A DNA stretch of 64,000 nt, taken from positions 1-64,000 of the forward strand of contig JAULBX010002445.1 in assembly GCA_032358255.1 (NCBI GenBank), given 5' to 3'. Under the pieces are notes generated by a model, which was not told the DNA's origin, did not search any database, and worked only from the letters and a program-made list of their open reading frames with translations. The DNA is from Heterotrichella gracilis (taxonomy: Eukaryota > Sar > Xanthophyceae > Tribonematales > Xanthonemataceae). The position numbers and the translations under genes are program-made. Of the stretch, positions 45,259 to 60,724 are shown one piece after another (the first letter of the stretch is position 1; every line of letters starts with the position of its first letter).

Positions 45259-48200
45259 CTAGCTCCCCACCGCCTCGGCCCGCGCGCCCCCCTGGGGGTA
45301 CATGTCCGCCAAGGCCTCTGCCAGCGACCGGGGTTCAAACCCCAGGTCAGCCCTCAACCTGCTGATATCCATCGAGATATCTGGCGGGCTGGCGTAGGAG
45401 CGCTGCACCGAGGAGCCGGGTACTGACAGGATGTTGGACTCATCGCAGTGCAGCGCTTGGGCCACGATTTGCGCCATGTCCACCCTGCTGAGCCGCTGCG
45501 GGCCGCCCATGTTGAGCACCCTGCGAGGGGCAGGAAGAAGTGTCAAGGCAGGATCAGTGTCTGGCCATCCATTCTTCATTTCATTTATTCCCAACATCTA
45601 CCAAGCTGGGTACGAACAGGATATTGAAATGGTCGCAGTGCAGTGCCTGAGCCACAATTGAGCCATGTCCACCCTGCTGAGCCGCTGCGGGCCACCCATG
45701 TTCGGCACCCTGCGGGGGTACAAGGGTGCATAAGCCAGGATTTCGCCCTTTCTTCCTTTCCATTTGACTATTTTCTTGTGCCTTCCTGAAACATTACAAT
45801 GAATAATACCAGACGCAGCTTGTTCTCCCCTCCCACATGTCCCTCACGTAGATTGGGTATCAAAACTCTTTTTAAAACCAGGCTACTTTCAATCATTTAC
45901 AGTGTAAATTTTGCACATTATAATTCATTTTCTTAGAAGATACTTCCCGTCACCCCACCTGGGCGGCACCTCGCTCCCTGCAGCCTCAATGATGCGCTCA
46001 ATGATCAACAGGATGTCCTTCACGTAGATGGGGCACCATCCCTCACTGTTAACTCAGGGCTAATTTAACTTCTTTGTACATTTTCTATGTTTTCACTCCA
46101 TTTTTGTTAGATGAAAATCCCTCCCCATCTCCCCACCTGTGCAGCACCTCGCTCCCCGCAGCCTCAATGATGCGCTCAATGATCAGCAGGATGTCCTTCA
46201 CATAGATGGAGCACCAGAAACCATGAAATCAGCTACTTCAATTTATTTGTTACAATCATTTCCAACATTTTCCTGATAATTTCCCCGTCTCCTCACCTGT
46301 GCGGCACCTCGCTCCCCGCAGCCTCAATGATGCGCTCAATGATCAGCAGGATGTCCTTCACATAGATGGGGCACCGGAACTCGTCGTTGAAGAAGGTGGT
46401 TGGCTTCTTGGCCGCCAGCGAGTTTTCGATGAACTGCAGGAAAAGAGGGCGCGACACCGGCACGTAGGACTGCGGCCCGTAGATGATGGAGGAGCGCAGG
46501 ATGATGTGGTTGGGCCACCGCTCCTGCAAGGGGTTTCAGGGTTGGGGTTGGGGTTTGGGATTAGGGTCAGTATTTGACATTTAGGGTTTGGTGGTGCTGA
46601 TGATGTGGGGCCACCGCTCCTCCCGGGAAGGTAGCATTTGGGGTTCAGGTTTGTGCGGAACGTGCAGCATTGCTGATGTGATTGGGCCAGCGCTGCTGCG
46701 GAGTGTGGGGGTAGGTCTTGGTGTGGGACTTGGGGTGTAGGGTTTGTGTCCTGCCTGCCAAACAAGCTGGTGTATGCAAGCTCTCCTGTGGTGTGCATAG
46801 GGTGGCAAGCTTGGTACTAGACAGTATAAACAGTGGTAATTAGCCATTGCGCAGATCGTAATCATGGTGTCCTTTGCGATCGATGGTGGGTTACCAATCG
46901 TATGAATGCATGACCCGCAAGCTTGTCATGTAGCTGATGATTGGCACTGATGTGCACATGCATCAGTCATCAGCCACGGTGTGCTACGGAAGCATTTTGC
47001 CCCCGGCCCTATGCTGCAAGTCACCATGAGCCCTAGACGCATGACCCTAAACCCTAACCTGGATCCCCACCTCCGCCTCATACTTGGTTTGGCCTCTAAA
47101 CTGCACGGAACCCTATACCCTATACCCTAAATCCTAAACCCTTACCTGGATCTCCACCTCCGCCTCATACTTGGTTTGACCATACGCATTGACCGGCTCG
47201 ATGGGGTCATCCTCGCGCCAGTTGGCCTTGCTGCCGTCGTACACCTGCATACAAATGATTTGCTGAGATGCATTGCATGCACTCCAACAGAATGCATCAG
47301 TTCAAGCAGAACAGATGGATGCGCTTTCAGCTTGCAAAAGACGCGCCAACCAGCTCTATCTACACATTGCATTGCATGCGCCGTTGTCGATCTTGCTGGG
47401 TCAAGATCCAGACCCTTTTTTGTCCAGGCAGCGACGTAGTCGGTGTTAGGGTCAATATATGGGGTTAGGGCTTAGACTGTACAACCCGCGCGTACGTGGT
47501 CCGTTGACAGCTGCCCCAGCAGCGGCTCCTGGGTGGTGTTCAGGGTCTGAATTTAGGGTTTGCATCTTAGGGTTAAGGGTCGGCAGTACAACCCGTTCAT
47601 ACCTGGTCTGTTGACAACTGCACCAGCAGCGGCTCCTGCCTGGTAATTTAGGGTTTGCGAAGTAGGGTTTAGGGTCAGCAATACAACCCGTGCGTACCTG
47701 GTCCGTCGACAGCTGCACCAGTAGCGGCTCCTGGTTGGTGTTCCGGGTCTGGATTTAGGGTTTGCATCTTAGGGTTTAGGGTCGGCAGTACAACCTGTTC
47801 ATACCTGGTCTGTTGACAGCTGCACCAACCGCGGCTCCTGCCTGGTAATTTAGGGTTTGCGAATTAGGGTTTAGGGTCGGCAGAAGAACCCGCGCCCACC
47901 TGGTCCGTCGACAGCTGCACCAGCAGCGGCTCCTGGTTGGTGGCAGCCTGGTGCGTCTCCAGGGCGTTGATCAGCATGCTGGGGACGTTCAGTTTCCTGG
48001 GGATAGGAAGCGGCAGCATGTCAGTCCCAGGAAAAGCTCAAGGGCAAGGTGTCCATGGTAAGTGACCACCAGGGGGACAAATGCATCTGAGTGTCGGGTG
48101 GAGGCAATCTTCGACCATGCAAGCACGGGTACGCGAAACCTCCTGCGCTGGGAAGGCGCTGCCGCGGCCGTGCTTTGATGGTGTGGGTAAGGAGCGGGCA

Positions 48201-49008
48201 CACCCCCTTGCCCCGTGCAGGCTGGCGCATCGCACACACTGTGCCCGGCCTCGCAACCGGCCCCCTGAGGGGTATTGTGCATGCGATGCGTGACCCCACA
48301 CTGCCCCTCCCCACGCCTCACTGGCTCACAAGCCTGCTGCCACCCACCTGGCATACGCGACATCCCGCTCGCATGCCGCGGGCGCTGAGATGGCGGCGCA
48401 GTTGACCACCACGTCCACCTCGCCCAGGGCCTCAAAGCAGTCGTGCAGGCCCTCACCCGACGCAAAGTCCACCTGGGTAAAAGGTGAAACCACTCTATGA
48501 GGACCTCGAAGCCTCGCAACTTTTAGTGTGATGGAATGCATGCCCACTGGGTGGCAAAGAACCACACGCTCAAGGGACAGTTGAAGAACTTCGGCCAACT
48601 GTCTTTGCCCGTGAAAGAGTGACTTTCTGGGTACAAGCAGAAGACGGGACGTGTCTAGGCCTGAAAGCAAAAGCAAGCGCAGGAGGTGCACCACACACGG
48701 GCCTGAGCAGGACAGTGCACGTACCCAAAACTCCTTCACCCCTGGGAAGCCTGGCGGCGAGGTGCTGTAGTGTGTGTAGCCAACCTGCGGTGGCAGAGGG
48801 TGATGGTTACCAACCCATGGTGCAAAGATTGCAGCTGCTGCTGCTGTCAGTACGGTACCATACGCGCAAACAAGAGTGCATTGGTAGGGGCATGGGCTGC
48901 TGTTGGGTGGTGCACGATGGGTCAGCTCACCGTGTACTTGTGCCGTAGAGACTCCACCAGGAACTGCCCCAGGTACCCCGTCCCCCCCGTGATCAAAATG
49001 GTCTTCAT
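45259..49008 (-). CDS. MAT2B/RmlD-like NAD(P)-dependent reductase (extended SDR)
   Basis: Exons 49008-48931, 48784-48725, 48472-48348, 47996-47900, 47244-47146, 46523-46297 and 45520-45259 join in phase to about 315 residues. The Rossmann start is ILITGGTGYLGQFLVESL (TGxxGxxG nucleotide loop). DVVVNCAA, LLVQLSTDQVYDGSKANWRE and the catalytic pair in YGQTKYEAE follow in the usual order, then ILRSSIIYGP and a C-terminal substrate region (RVLNMGGPQRLSRVDMAQ). The family includes dTDP-4-dehydrorhamnose reductase and the regulatory beta subunit of methionine adenosyltransferase. With both the cofactor loop and YxxxK retained, it is probably an active reductase, but the substrate is unknown. Its introns hold the strongest exon-edge echo arrays of the window. 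Confidence 0.87.
45431..45718 (-). repeat. Exon-edge echo, reductase last exon acceptor
   Basis: The start of exon 7 with its acceptor (45431-45529) is repeated in the preceding intron at 45620-45718. They share GCCATGTCCACCCTGCTGAG and CGCTGCGGGCC. The copy carries a stop in the exon frame and small indels. Confidence 0.87.
45956..46375 (-). repeat. Three near-identical exon-end copies, reductase intron 6
   Basis: The last ~75 bases of exon 6 plus donor (46297-46375) recur at 46135-46213 and 45956-46034 with only a few mismatches per copy. All retain GCCTCAATGATGCGCTCAAT and a CACCTG donor complement. This is the best-preserved echo array, so it is recent or maintained by gene conversion. 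Confidence 0.93.
47486..47960 (-). repeat. Five-unit exon-end array, reductase intron 4
   Basis: The end of exon 4 with its donor (about 47893-47945) is followed on the minus strand by four copies near 47801, 47691, 47598 and 47493, a period of 93-107 bp. Each holds ACAGCTGCACCAG or a close variant, then GCGGCTCCTG. TTTAGGGT heptamers sit between units. Confidence 0.93.
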
Positions 49009-50044
49009 GACTTGCCCAGGGTTTCACCAGACGCTATGCTCCCATTCAGCCCTGCACGCCCAACCCAGAGCGCTTAACACGCAGATGGCTCACATTTCAC
49101 GCTGTTGAAAGCTAAATTGCCGTATGCGACGTCCCAGTTTATTTGCACACAAGAAGTACCACTGGGCAACCTGCCAGCTTTACCATGCCCCCATATGCAT
49201 GCATGTGTTTTTCAACTGTAGCGTGGCCATAATGAGTTGACTGACGTAAGCAGAAACGAACGATACCCAACAGCCACTGTTTTGCACCTGTTCGGGAGGT
49301 CGAGCTGCGCTCAAAGCCCTATAGGGTGGGGTGGTGGACAGCTGCCGTCACATGGCGTAAGGATGCTCCTAAACCGCCGCTGGGTTGCTGCAGCTGCTGC
49401 CACATTGTGGGTGGCAGCTTGGAGCAGGACTCCCCTCCGGCAGTGTAGTCTAGGGAGTGAAGGGAGCGTGCCCAGTACGATACCTCCGCAGATCACTTTG
49501 GTACACTCCCGGATGTCAATGTACTTTGTACTTTTTGAGGAGGAGAGGGACCCGTAAAACACAGTCGTGCCAACACTGATTAAATCGAGTAGCTTTGGTC
49601 GTACGCGGTGTCGCATATAACTCCCAAGTTTAACGCATGACCAGCTGAAGTGCAGCTGGACCAAAACAGAGTGACGTGAACCCCAAAATATTTTCCAATA
49701 AATATTTTATTTTATCGTCCAACGCATGCATAGACAAAGGCGCACGTCACAATGCGCGGTGCCTAGTCAGAACACTTTGCCACAGCCACCAAAAAACAGA
49801 CATGACGCCAGTGAGGCGGCGCCCGTAGGAAATTGTCCTTTGAGGAAATTCAGAACGCATGCTTGCATGGCACTGCGTTCAGTGTCGGCCTAGTGTTGCG
49901 GCGTTCTTGTACGACGGAGAAATGGGGTAGAAAATTATCCAGCTCGGTACGCGTGTGCTAATGTTTGCACGCCCATCCCCTTCCTCACGGCATGTTTTGG
50001 GCTGACCTGGGTTCAGAGCTAGAGATCCCAGTGTGGTGGCAACG
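49009..50044. promoter_or_regulatory. Divergent upstream region of reductase and FANCL genes
   Basis: The reductase gene (-) and FANCL (+) start outward from this interval. It has no supported coding region and includes AT-rich DNA near 49680-49720. Promoters must lie here, but none could be pinpointed. Confidence 0.4.
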
Positions 50045-53000
50045 ATGCAGGTGAGCTCCCCGGTTTATTGCAAAGTGGGTGCCATCCCACATGGTTGAGT
50101 GTGTATAAAGGGACTTTCGACCGTTGTTGGGCTACCTGCATGCACTGCAAGTACCAATGATTTCTAAAGTACGCATAAACCAGGCTCAGGCTGAACCAAG
50201 TGCGTTGTGTGCACGTCTAGGTTAGCCCCTTCCTGCCGGTGGATGCTGCCTGCACCTGCTTTGAAGGCTTCATAGAGTCCCAGGTAAGGTGCCTGGTCCA
50301 CCACAACCTTGTTGGGCAGCGCCGAGTACCCTGCAACATCTCCCTAAACCACCGTGTTGCCATCTTGTTCTATGATACTCGGCACTCCTGCCCACCTCAC
50401 CAGCCATCGCCACAAAGTGCCCGCCAGCAAGTCCTACAACCCAACAACCTGCAGCGGGGGCACTGCAGGTGCCGTCCAGCAAGTCCTACAACCCTAAACC
50501 CTGAATCCTGAACTCTAAACCCTTGCGCCCGTTGCAGGTGCCTGCCAGCAAGTCCTACAACCTGTGGGTGCAGGTCTCCAACGTGTCCAACCACAAGCAC
50601 CCGCTGCGCAGCGCACAACTTGCCTTCAGCCCGCAGCTTGCTGAGCTGGTCAAGGTACGCGGTGCACTTGTTAAAATACTTGCTTGTATGGGGTCAGGGC
50701 ACTACTTGTATGGGGTCAGGGCACTACTTGTATGGGGTCAGGGCACTAAAATGGTCAGTGCTGAACCCCATCGTGTCGCTCGGCAATACAAGTGGTCTTG
50801 TAGGCCGCGTCTCTTAGTCACGAGAGGTCACCCAATGCAGTATTAGAATAGAGAAAAGGAAACGAACTCTTAGATTGGGTTTCAAAGTCCACTTATGTCC
50901 CCCCTTGCCCAGGGCCAGGAGGGGTTCCTCCTACTCTGCTGCAGCGAGAGCGCCTCCCTTGATGCCTTCCACCAGGAGCTGCAGAACCTGGTGGATGGAC
51001 TGCTCATGGCAAAAGGGTACGCCTCAAAACCCTAGGGTATAGGCATAGCCACGCCTACCACAACACACTCCATCCTACCTCCGTGTGTAAGCCATCCAGA
51101 TTAATAGCAGAACAACACCCCCACCACCACCTCTGTGTGTAAGCCATCAGGCGGAATAGTAGAAGATTTTATGTTTGTATTGCTTGCACACGGCCATCAA
51201 GAGATATTGCCTTACAGAATCCCCAATGCATTCCGGATCCTGCAACGGCCAAAACAACTCATTGACAAGGGGGGAGCGTAGCATAGGGGAGATATCAATA
51301 CCGTAGTTTCCATCAGAGATTGTCGTACTTCTGTTCAAAATCCTGCGCAGGGGCGACAGCGGTGCCAGCAGCAGCGGATTGTATGAGGAGCTGGTGCATC
51401 AGCTGGATGGCGTGGGGTGGGGGGCGGTGACCTGGATCCAACCCGACCTGCGCCACATGACAATCAGCATACAGGACTCGCATGGTGCGGCCAAACCCTA
51501 AACCCTAAACCCCATGCCCATGTGATCTAGCCGCAACCATGCTTTTCCTCGTCTCCGTCACCCCTCGAGGGACTTGCAGCGTGTGACGATACAAGGGGTT
51601 GGGGCAGGGGTGCACTGATGTAATAACATTAGTGCATTAGTATACCCCTAGTTGGGGTGCCATGCTTTCCATGTGCACCCACATGGCTTCACCCAGGCAC
51701 CCATTTTAAGTTACCGCGCCTCCCCTGTGTGCCAGGTGTGAGCCACGAGGTGCATGTGCGCCTGCCACCTGGCTACCCCTCCAGGCCCCCAGCCGTCACC
51801 GCAGACCTGCCTTCTGAGCTGCACCTGCGCGGAGCATCGCACACCTCCTTGGCGGAAACCCTGCAGCACTGCAGGTACCAACAACCCATACATGTGATCC
51901 ATTGCATGCAATAAGAACGTATTTCCAGCCCCTTTGATGCCAGATTGGCATGCCTGGGTATGCCTCACCCCAATCCCATTGCATGCTATGCACAACATAA
52001 ACCATGCTCTACATAACATGAACCCTTTGTAATGCCTACCCTGCAGGGACGCCATCGAGCAGTTCCAGGACTACTGGCGCTGCATGCAGCAGCTGTACTC
52101 CTGCGCCTGGGTGGTTGACCCCCCCTCCTTCACCCGCGCAGCCACGTCGCTCACCCTGCTGGTCCAGGGGAGCGTGAAGGCCATGCTGGTGTTTGACCCG
52201 CACAAGCCATACGCCGTACCGCAGGTGTGAACCCTACACCCAAACCCTACACCCAAACCCTACCTTAGGTGCTGAACCCGAATCCTAACATGAAGACCCT
52301 GCCCCAGATAATCCCCCTAGACACAAACCCTGCACCCTGCCCCAGGCTGACCAGGAGTGATCAAGAACATCTCCACGGTTTACAGTAGCAACACCCATGG
52401 GTGCACCATAACCCTAAATCCTACCCTGATGTCGGATCCTGAATGTTAGACCCTGCATGCAATGTCAAGTTCCCATGCACTGCCAGCTCCCCAATACCAA
52501 GATCACCCACGTTTTTCTTCATTGTGATTTGTCCCATCACTTTTTGTATCATTGTTCTTATATATTCTTTTCAGGTCACGCTGTTTGGTCCCGAGCAGCA
52601 GGCGGCAGAGCTGCAACAAGTGCTGCAGCGCAACCTCAGGCAGTGGAGTGAGGACAGGTGGGTATGTGGGGGTGGCGGCATGCGCAGTGCGTGCGGGGGG
52701 GGGTTAAAATGACACGGTTGATGCTCTTCTTGGTAACGATGCTGGCGATCCTTCTTCCTCAGATGACGGTGCTGATGATCCTCCTTCCCTGATGCGGATT
52801 AGTGACACCCCTCCTCCCCCGCCCCCCTGCCCAGATCCCAGCTTGTCAACCTGGAAGCGATGCCAATCACTGACTTTCCTCCTCCCTCTGATGCTGATTA
52901 CTTACAATCTTCTTCCCACGGTGCTTAGATCCCCGCTAGACAACCTCGAGGCACTGTTTGGCCTGGCCCTGCCAGCCCGCCCTGCACTGGATGACCTAGC

Positions 53001-53915
53001 TGGATGTGAGGCGGACTGCGCGATCTGCTACGCATACCACCTGCAACCGGAAGGGGGTGGTCCAGGTGCGGGAGGTGGTCACAGTATTTCAGTGCTTGTA
53101 GTTTCGGCAATCCTTGTTGCCTTCATGGCTGCTTTCCATCCCCTTTCAACCGGGAAATTCATATCTTCCCGTTCCTGCGGCCAAGGTTCAGAGGGATACT
53201 ATGGCAATTTGGAGAATTGCGGTTTTCTCTCCCACCTCTCCAGTTGGCACATCCCCACTTTCACTTTCCTCAATTCTCTTACCCACTGCCACGCCCCCCG
53301 AGAAGCACTGCCCTAATCCCCATTACTGACCCGCCATATGAATGACTCCCATCCCCTCTTGAAATAAGAATGGTAATCTTAATCCCCGTGTTTTGCAGCC
53401 GAGGCGCCCGAGGAGCACTGCGCCAACCCCCGCTGCGGCGCCCCCTACCACCGCACATGCCTAGCCACATGGCTGCGATCAATACCCTCCAACCGACAGG
53501 TGTGGCACACATGGCTGGTCATTGGTGCTCTTGCAAGGAGTCAGGCATGGTACCCGCTGTTCATGGTGCGCACCGCCATCGCAACATGCAAATATCCTGG
53601 TGCACTTGCAAGGCGTGCCCAATCGTTCCAACAAATGACAACAAAGGCCTCCATGCAGAGCATCCGATTATGCCACATTCTGGCTATATGCGCATTGGAG
53701 GCCATATCATGGTCACATGTGCATGTAAGCCCTCGGTTGTGGCACACCATGAATACTGTGGCCAATCCTGCTAATTGTGTCAGTGGATAAACCCTAACCC
53801 TAAACCTAAACCCTTTGTGCCTGTACCGCGCCTGCAGGCCTTCCACACCCTGTTTGGCGAGTGCGTAAACTGCGAGCAGGCAATCAGCGTGCGCCTGCCC
53901 GCGGGGGCACAGTGA
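50045..53915 (+). CDS. FANCL, Fanconi anaemia E3 ubiquitin ligase
   Basis: Supported exons are 50226-50283, 50538-50654, 50913-51016, 51351-51484, 51736-51874, 52047-52224, 52575-52657, 52929-53065, 53399-53499 and 53838-53915, in phase from the second onward. The first exon is uncertain: the ATG at 50045 gives only two codons and does not join in phase with 50226. The N-terminus (PVDAACTCFEGFIESQ) fits the ELF domain, the middle (YEELVHQLDGVGW, VHVRLPPGYPSRPPA, AIEQFQDYW) fits the double-RWD domain, and the end is the RING (CEADCAICYAYHL, CANPRCGAPYHRTCLATWL, FGECVNCEQAI). FANCL monoubiquitinates FANCD2/FANCI in nuclear crosslink repair. All RING metal ligands appear present. Confidence 0.9.
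50400..50575 (+). repeat. Exon-edge echoes, FANCL exon 3 acceptor
   Basis: The CCAGCAAGTCCTACAACC core of the exon 3 start (50531-50562) is preceded by copies at 50419-50440 and 50463-50493; the second also keeps GCAGGTGCC. CCCTAAACCCT sequence separates them. Confidence 0.88.
50683..50748 (+). repeat. 22-bp tandem repeat, three copies, FANCL intron 3
   Basis: Three exact consecutive copies (50683-50704, 50705-50726, 50727-50748) lie just after the donor of exon 3. This is a plain minisatellite, likely length-variable. Confidence 0.9.
52828..52970 (+). repeat. Exon-edge echo, FANCL RING exon acceptor
   Basis: The AGATCCCCGCTAGACAACCT start of the exon at 52929 has a decayed copy at 52832-52862 (AGATCCCAGCTTGTCAACCT). 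Similarly the start of the next exon (53392-53430) is echoed at 53279-53318. Confidence 0.8.
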
Positions 53916-54035
53916 CCATACGGGTGGGGGCAATGCCAATAAGCTGCGACACCCTCCCTTAGGGTTTTTCACAACGACAATGCATGGAGAGACCTTGCAT
54001 CCGCGGGGGCGCAGGGACCATACGGGCCATTTATG
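53886..54035 (+). repeat. Echo of the FANCL stop-codon region
   Basis: The last coding bases and stop of FANCL (53886-53930, with GCGGGGGCACAGTGACCATA) are duplicated downstream at about 53990-54035 with the stop lost. This is the only echo found at a gene end rather than at a splice junction. Confidence 0.72.
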
Positions 54036-55487
54036 GGCCATGCGGGTTGGCGCAATGGCACTGTGGAATGGTGCAATGGTCCTGCGTGAACTCGATGACC
54101 GGGTGGGGGGCGGCTGTTGGGATGGCGCAGGTGCTGGGGATGAGAGGGGGGATGGGGCAGGTACTGTGGATGGCAATGGTGATGGCGGATATATCTGTAG
54201 GGCTGGCACCATCGGTACTGGATCCATGCCATCCAAGGCAAGGGAAAAACAAACTTGATGCCCCAGGGGGATTGTGGGTGATGAGACGTGTCACGAGACT
54301 AGTGTCTCATGCCATGGGCCTGGCAGACCTGCTGCCAGGTGTCTGTCCTTATTCAGTTTGGAACTGGCAAGCCATCTGGGCACAGTGTCTGGGGCCAGCT
54401 GCGTGTTTCTCTTGGGGTGTTGCGAGAGCACCCAGTGACGCAGGTGGCAAATTGCCGTGTAAGGTAAGTCCCTGATTATTATAGGGACAAGCTCTGAGCA
54501 CGCAGGAATGATACTGGTGCGCGTTGCTTTGGTTTACACACTGGCCTGGCTTTACTGGCGATTCAGCACCTTACAATCCTGCAAACTAGTGCGTAGCCAT
54601 ATATTTTCATACGCTAGAGTGACCCCGCTATTATCTGCAGTCACCGACTGCACTTTGGGAAAGTGGTGGCAGTTTTCCCCATCTGTACTGTTTTTGAAGG
54701 TCATCTCCTCACTTTGGATCTTTGTTTGCTGTCCAACCTTGTTTATGAGCTTGTGCTTATGTGTTGGGCAATTTTCCTTCTTCTGTACAAGGATATTCCT
54801 ATCTGTAAATCTGTGCCGCACTGGCTTTTGCAAGACCAAGCAGCTTGGATACCATCAAAGATATTTTAGGTACTGATATTTGCAAGCCTCAATGGAAGGT
54901 TTGTTGCTCCTCAAATGAGGGCCATTGCCCTGTGCGTTCCACCCCCAGCAGCGATGCAACTTGATCTCTGCCTCATTGCCTTCCAAGGCCCTGTGAATAG
55001 TTGCTGGTGAAATGCACCCGTGCAGTGGCTAACAAGCCACATTACTACCTTGCAAGGTAGTGAAAGATAAAGGGCGCCCGCTGGTGCAGGTGTATTGATG
55101 AAGTACAGCATGCCACCACCATCCATGCCACCCCAATGCACGCAGCATCACCAGACCACAACGTGCAGAAGGGTGCTGGGAAGTATGGAGTCTCAAGGCT
55201 TCAGCGTTACAGACGGAATGTGGGTAAGCCTGCAGATGGTTGGCAACAGCCAATGCCCATACCACTGAGTCAATCCAAGTGCAGCTCCCAATGCTACAGT
55301 ACAGTCTGCTCAACCCATGAAGCCTTGAAGATCAAACAGGAAGACGGGATACAGCTTGCCAGAATAACAAATCTCTACAACAAATAGTACACCCCAGTGC
55401 CCAAGCACCTCCCCAGCACTTGAAGCCCACCGAGCTGCATCATAACTAACACCAAAAATGGAGATCGGTCCGAACCAGACCAGGCGT
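53916..55487. other. Intergenic between convergent FANCL and psbX
   Basis: This holds the FANCL 3' flank with the echoed stop region, a TGTAA motif at 54459-54463, and AT-richer unassigned DNA. The frame at 54508-54876 is Cys/Phe-rich and has no family resemblance, so it is not called. Confidence 0.5.
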
Positions 55488-56049
55488 CTACTTCCTGTCC
55501 AGGGGATCGAAGCTGGACACGGCTGTCACAGCTGCGAAGATGCCGATCAATACGACACCGCCAGCCACGACGGAGCTGAGCAAGTTCTTCAGGGATGGGG
55601 TGACTGCGGCCTGGGCGTACAGGGGGCTGGCAAGCATGGCACCCATGGCCACGCTCACGCTGGCAGCCAGTTGCTGCTGCTGGTTGGAGCTGCGGGCAGG
55701 AAAGGGGTTGTCAATCGCAGCCCGGAGATAGCAATGAGGGCCAAGGCGAAACCTTGATGGGTCAGGATACAGTAAAGGCTCGACGACATGCGTTTCACTG
55801 CACCCACCTTGCCACAACCTTCCTGCTCACACGGCACACTACCCGCCTGCTGGAGACCTGTGCCACTGCGAGAATAACACACAGGGTTCAGTAACCTGTC
55901 CTCCCCATTCCTGTACGGCTGGAAGCAGCATCAGGAGAGCCATCTGAAGACATGGCGTTACCTGGGGCGCCCGAGAACGCCTTGCGGGCCACCACGGCCT
56001 GGCGTGGGGCAGCGACTGCTGAGGCGGTGGAGAAAGCGACGGCAGCCAT
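55488..56049 (-). CDS. Photosystem II subunit PsbX, nucleus-encoded
   Basis: Exons 56049-55962, 55865-55808 and 55689-55488 join in phase to 115 residues. The acceptor at 55865 (CTCGCAG) rather than the later CACAG keeps the frame. The start MAAVAFSTASAVAAPRQAVV is a chloroplast transit peptide. A second, hydrophobic Ala-rich part (SVAMGAMLASPLYAQA) is a thylakoid-transfer signal ending in an AxA-type site. The mature part of about 42 residues begins AVTPSLKNLLSSVVAGG, has one membrane helix and ends SSFDPLDRK, matching plant and algal PsbX. PsbX is a small helix near cytochrome b559 that supports quinone exchange in photosystem II. It is divergent from the seryl-tRNA synthetase gene. Confidence 0.92.
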
Positions 56050-56628
56050 TGCGAACGGGTTTGGGCAGAGGGTGGCAAGGGTGTGGCGTTGGCGTGTGTG
56101 ATGCTGCCCTCGATGCGCTGCAGTTATCAGGCGGAGTGGCGTTGGTGCCTGCTGTGTGTTTTTCAATCGTGAACGATTCTGTGCCTGGTCAGGTGTGCCA
56201 CGCTGGCACTTTTGCTAAATCCAGATTGGCTTGGGGTGATTCCCTGCGAGACCCGAATTTCGTCCACTGGCCGCTTTTTTGCGGTCCCATGAGCCAATCC
56301 TCGGGAGCTTCATGAATCCCAGACGAGCCCCTGAATCTCCCATGCCTGCTGGAACTGGTGCAGCCAGAGCATAGCCAGACAAACTTTCTTGCCTTGCAGA
56401 CGGCAATGCCGTGCGTAATTTTGCAGCAAAGGAGTGCCCAACACCGGTATCCTTGCTTTCGTACTGCTGAGTGGGTGCGTGCTGCTTGTGGGCGATAGTT
56501 GCGAGGGCTGTGCACCCGCTCACCATGACCCCACCACGGTGCCTTCGCCACTTGCACTAAAAGCAGCCACCAACCCAGCCAAAGCCGCTTCCACCCCACT
56601 TAGCCCGTGAACTAGCTACACAATTGCA
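56050..56628. promoter_or_regulatory. Bidirectional upstream region, psbX and seryl-tRNA synthetase
   Basis: These 579 bp separate the two start codons. Both promoters must be here, and both products act in organelles, at least one of them in the chloroplast. No specific light-response or TATA motif could be assigned. Confidence 0.45.

Positions 56629-60724
<4,096 letters not shown>

Noticed and set aside
47486-47960. CRISPR-like array of regularly spaced repeats
   Set aside because: The repeats are copies of the adjacent exon end with a splice donor, in a eukaryotic intron, and the spacers are themselves related.
54508-54876. Plus-strand open frame of 122 codons in AT-richer DNA
   Set aside because: Cys/Phe-rich sequence without family resemblance, located in the 3' region after FANCL; base composition is unlike the coding exons here.
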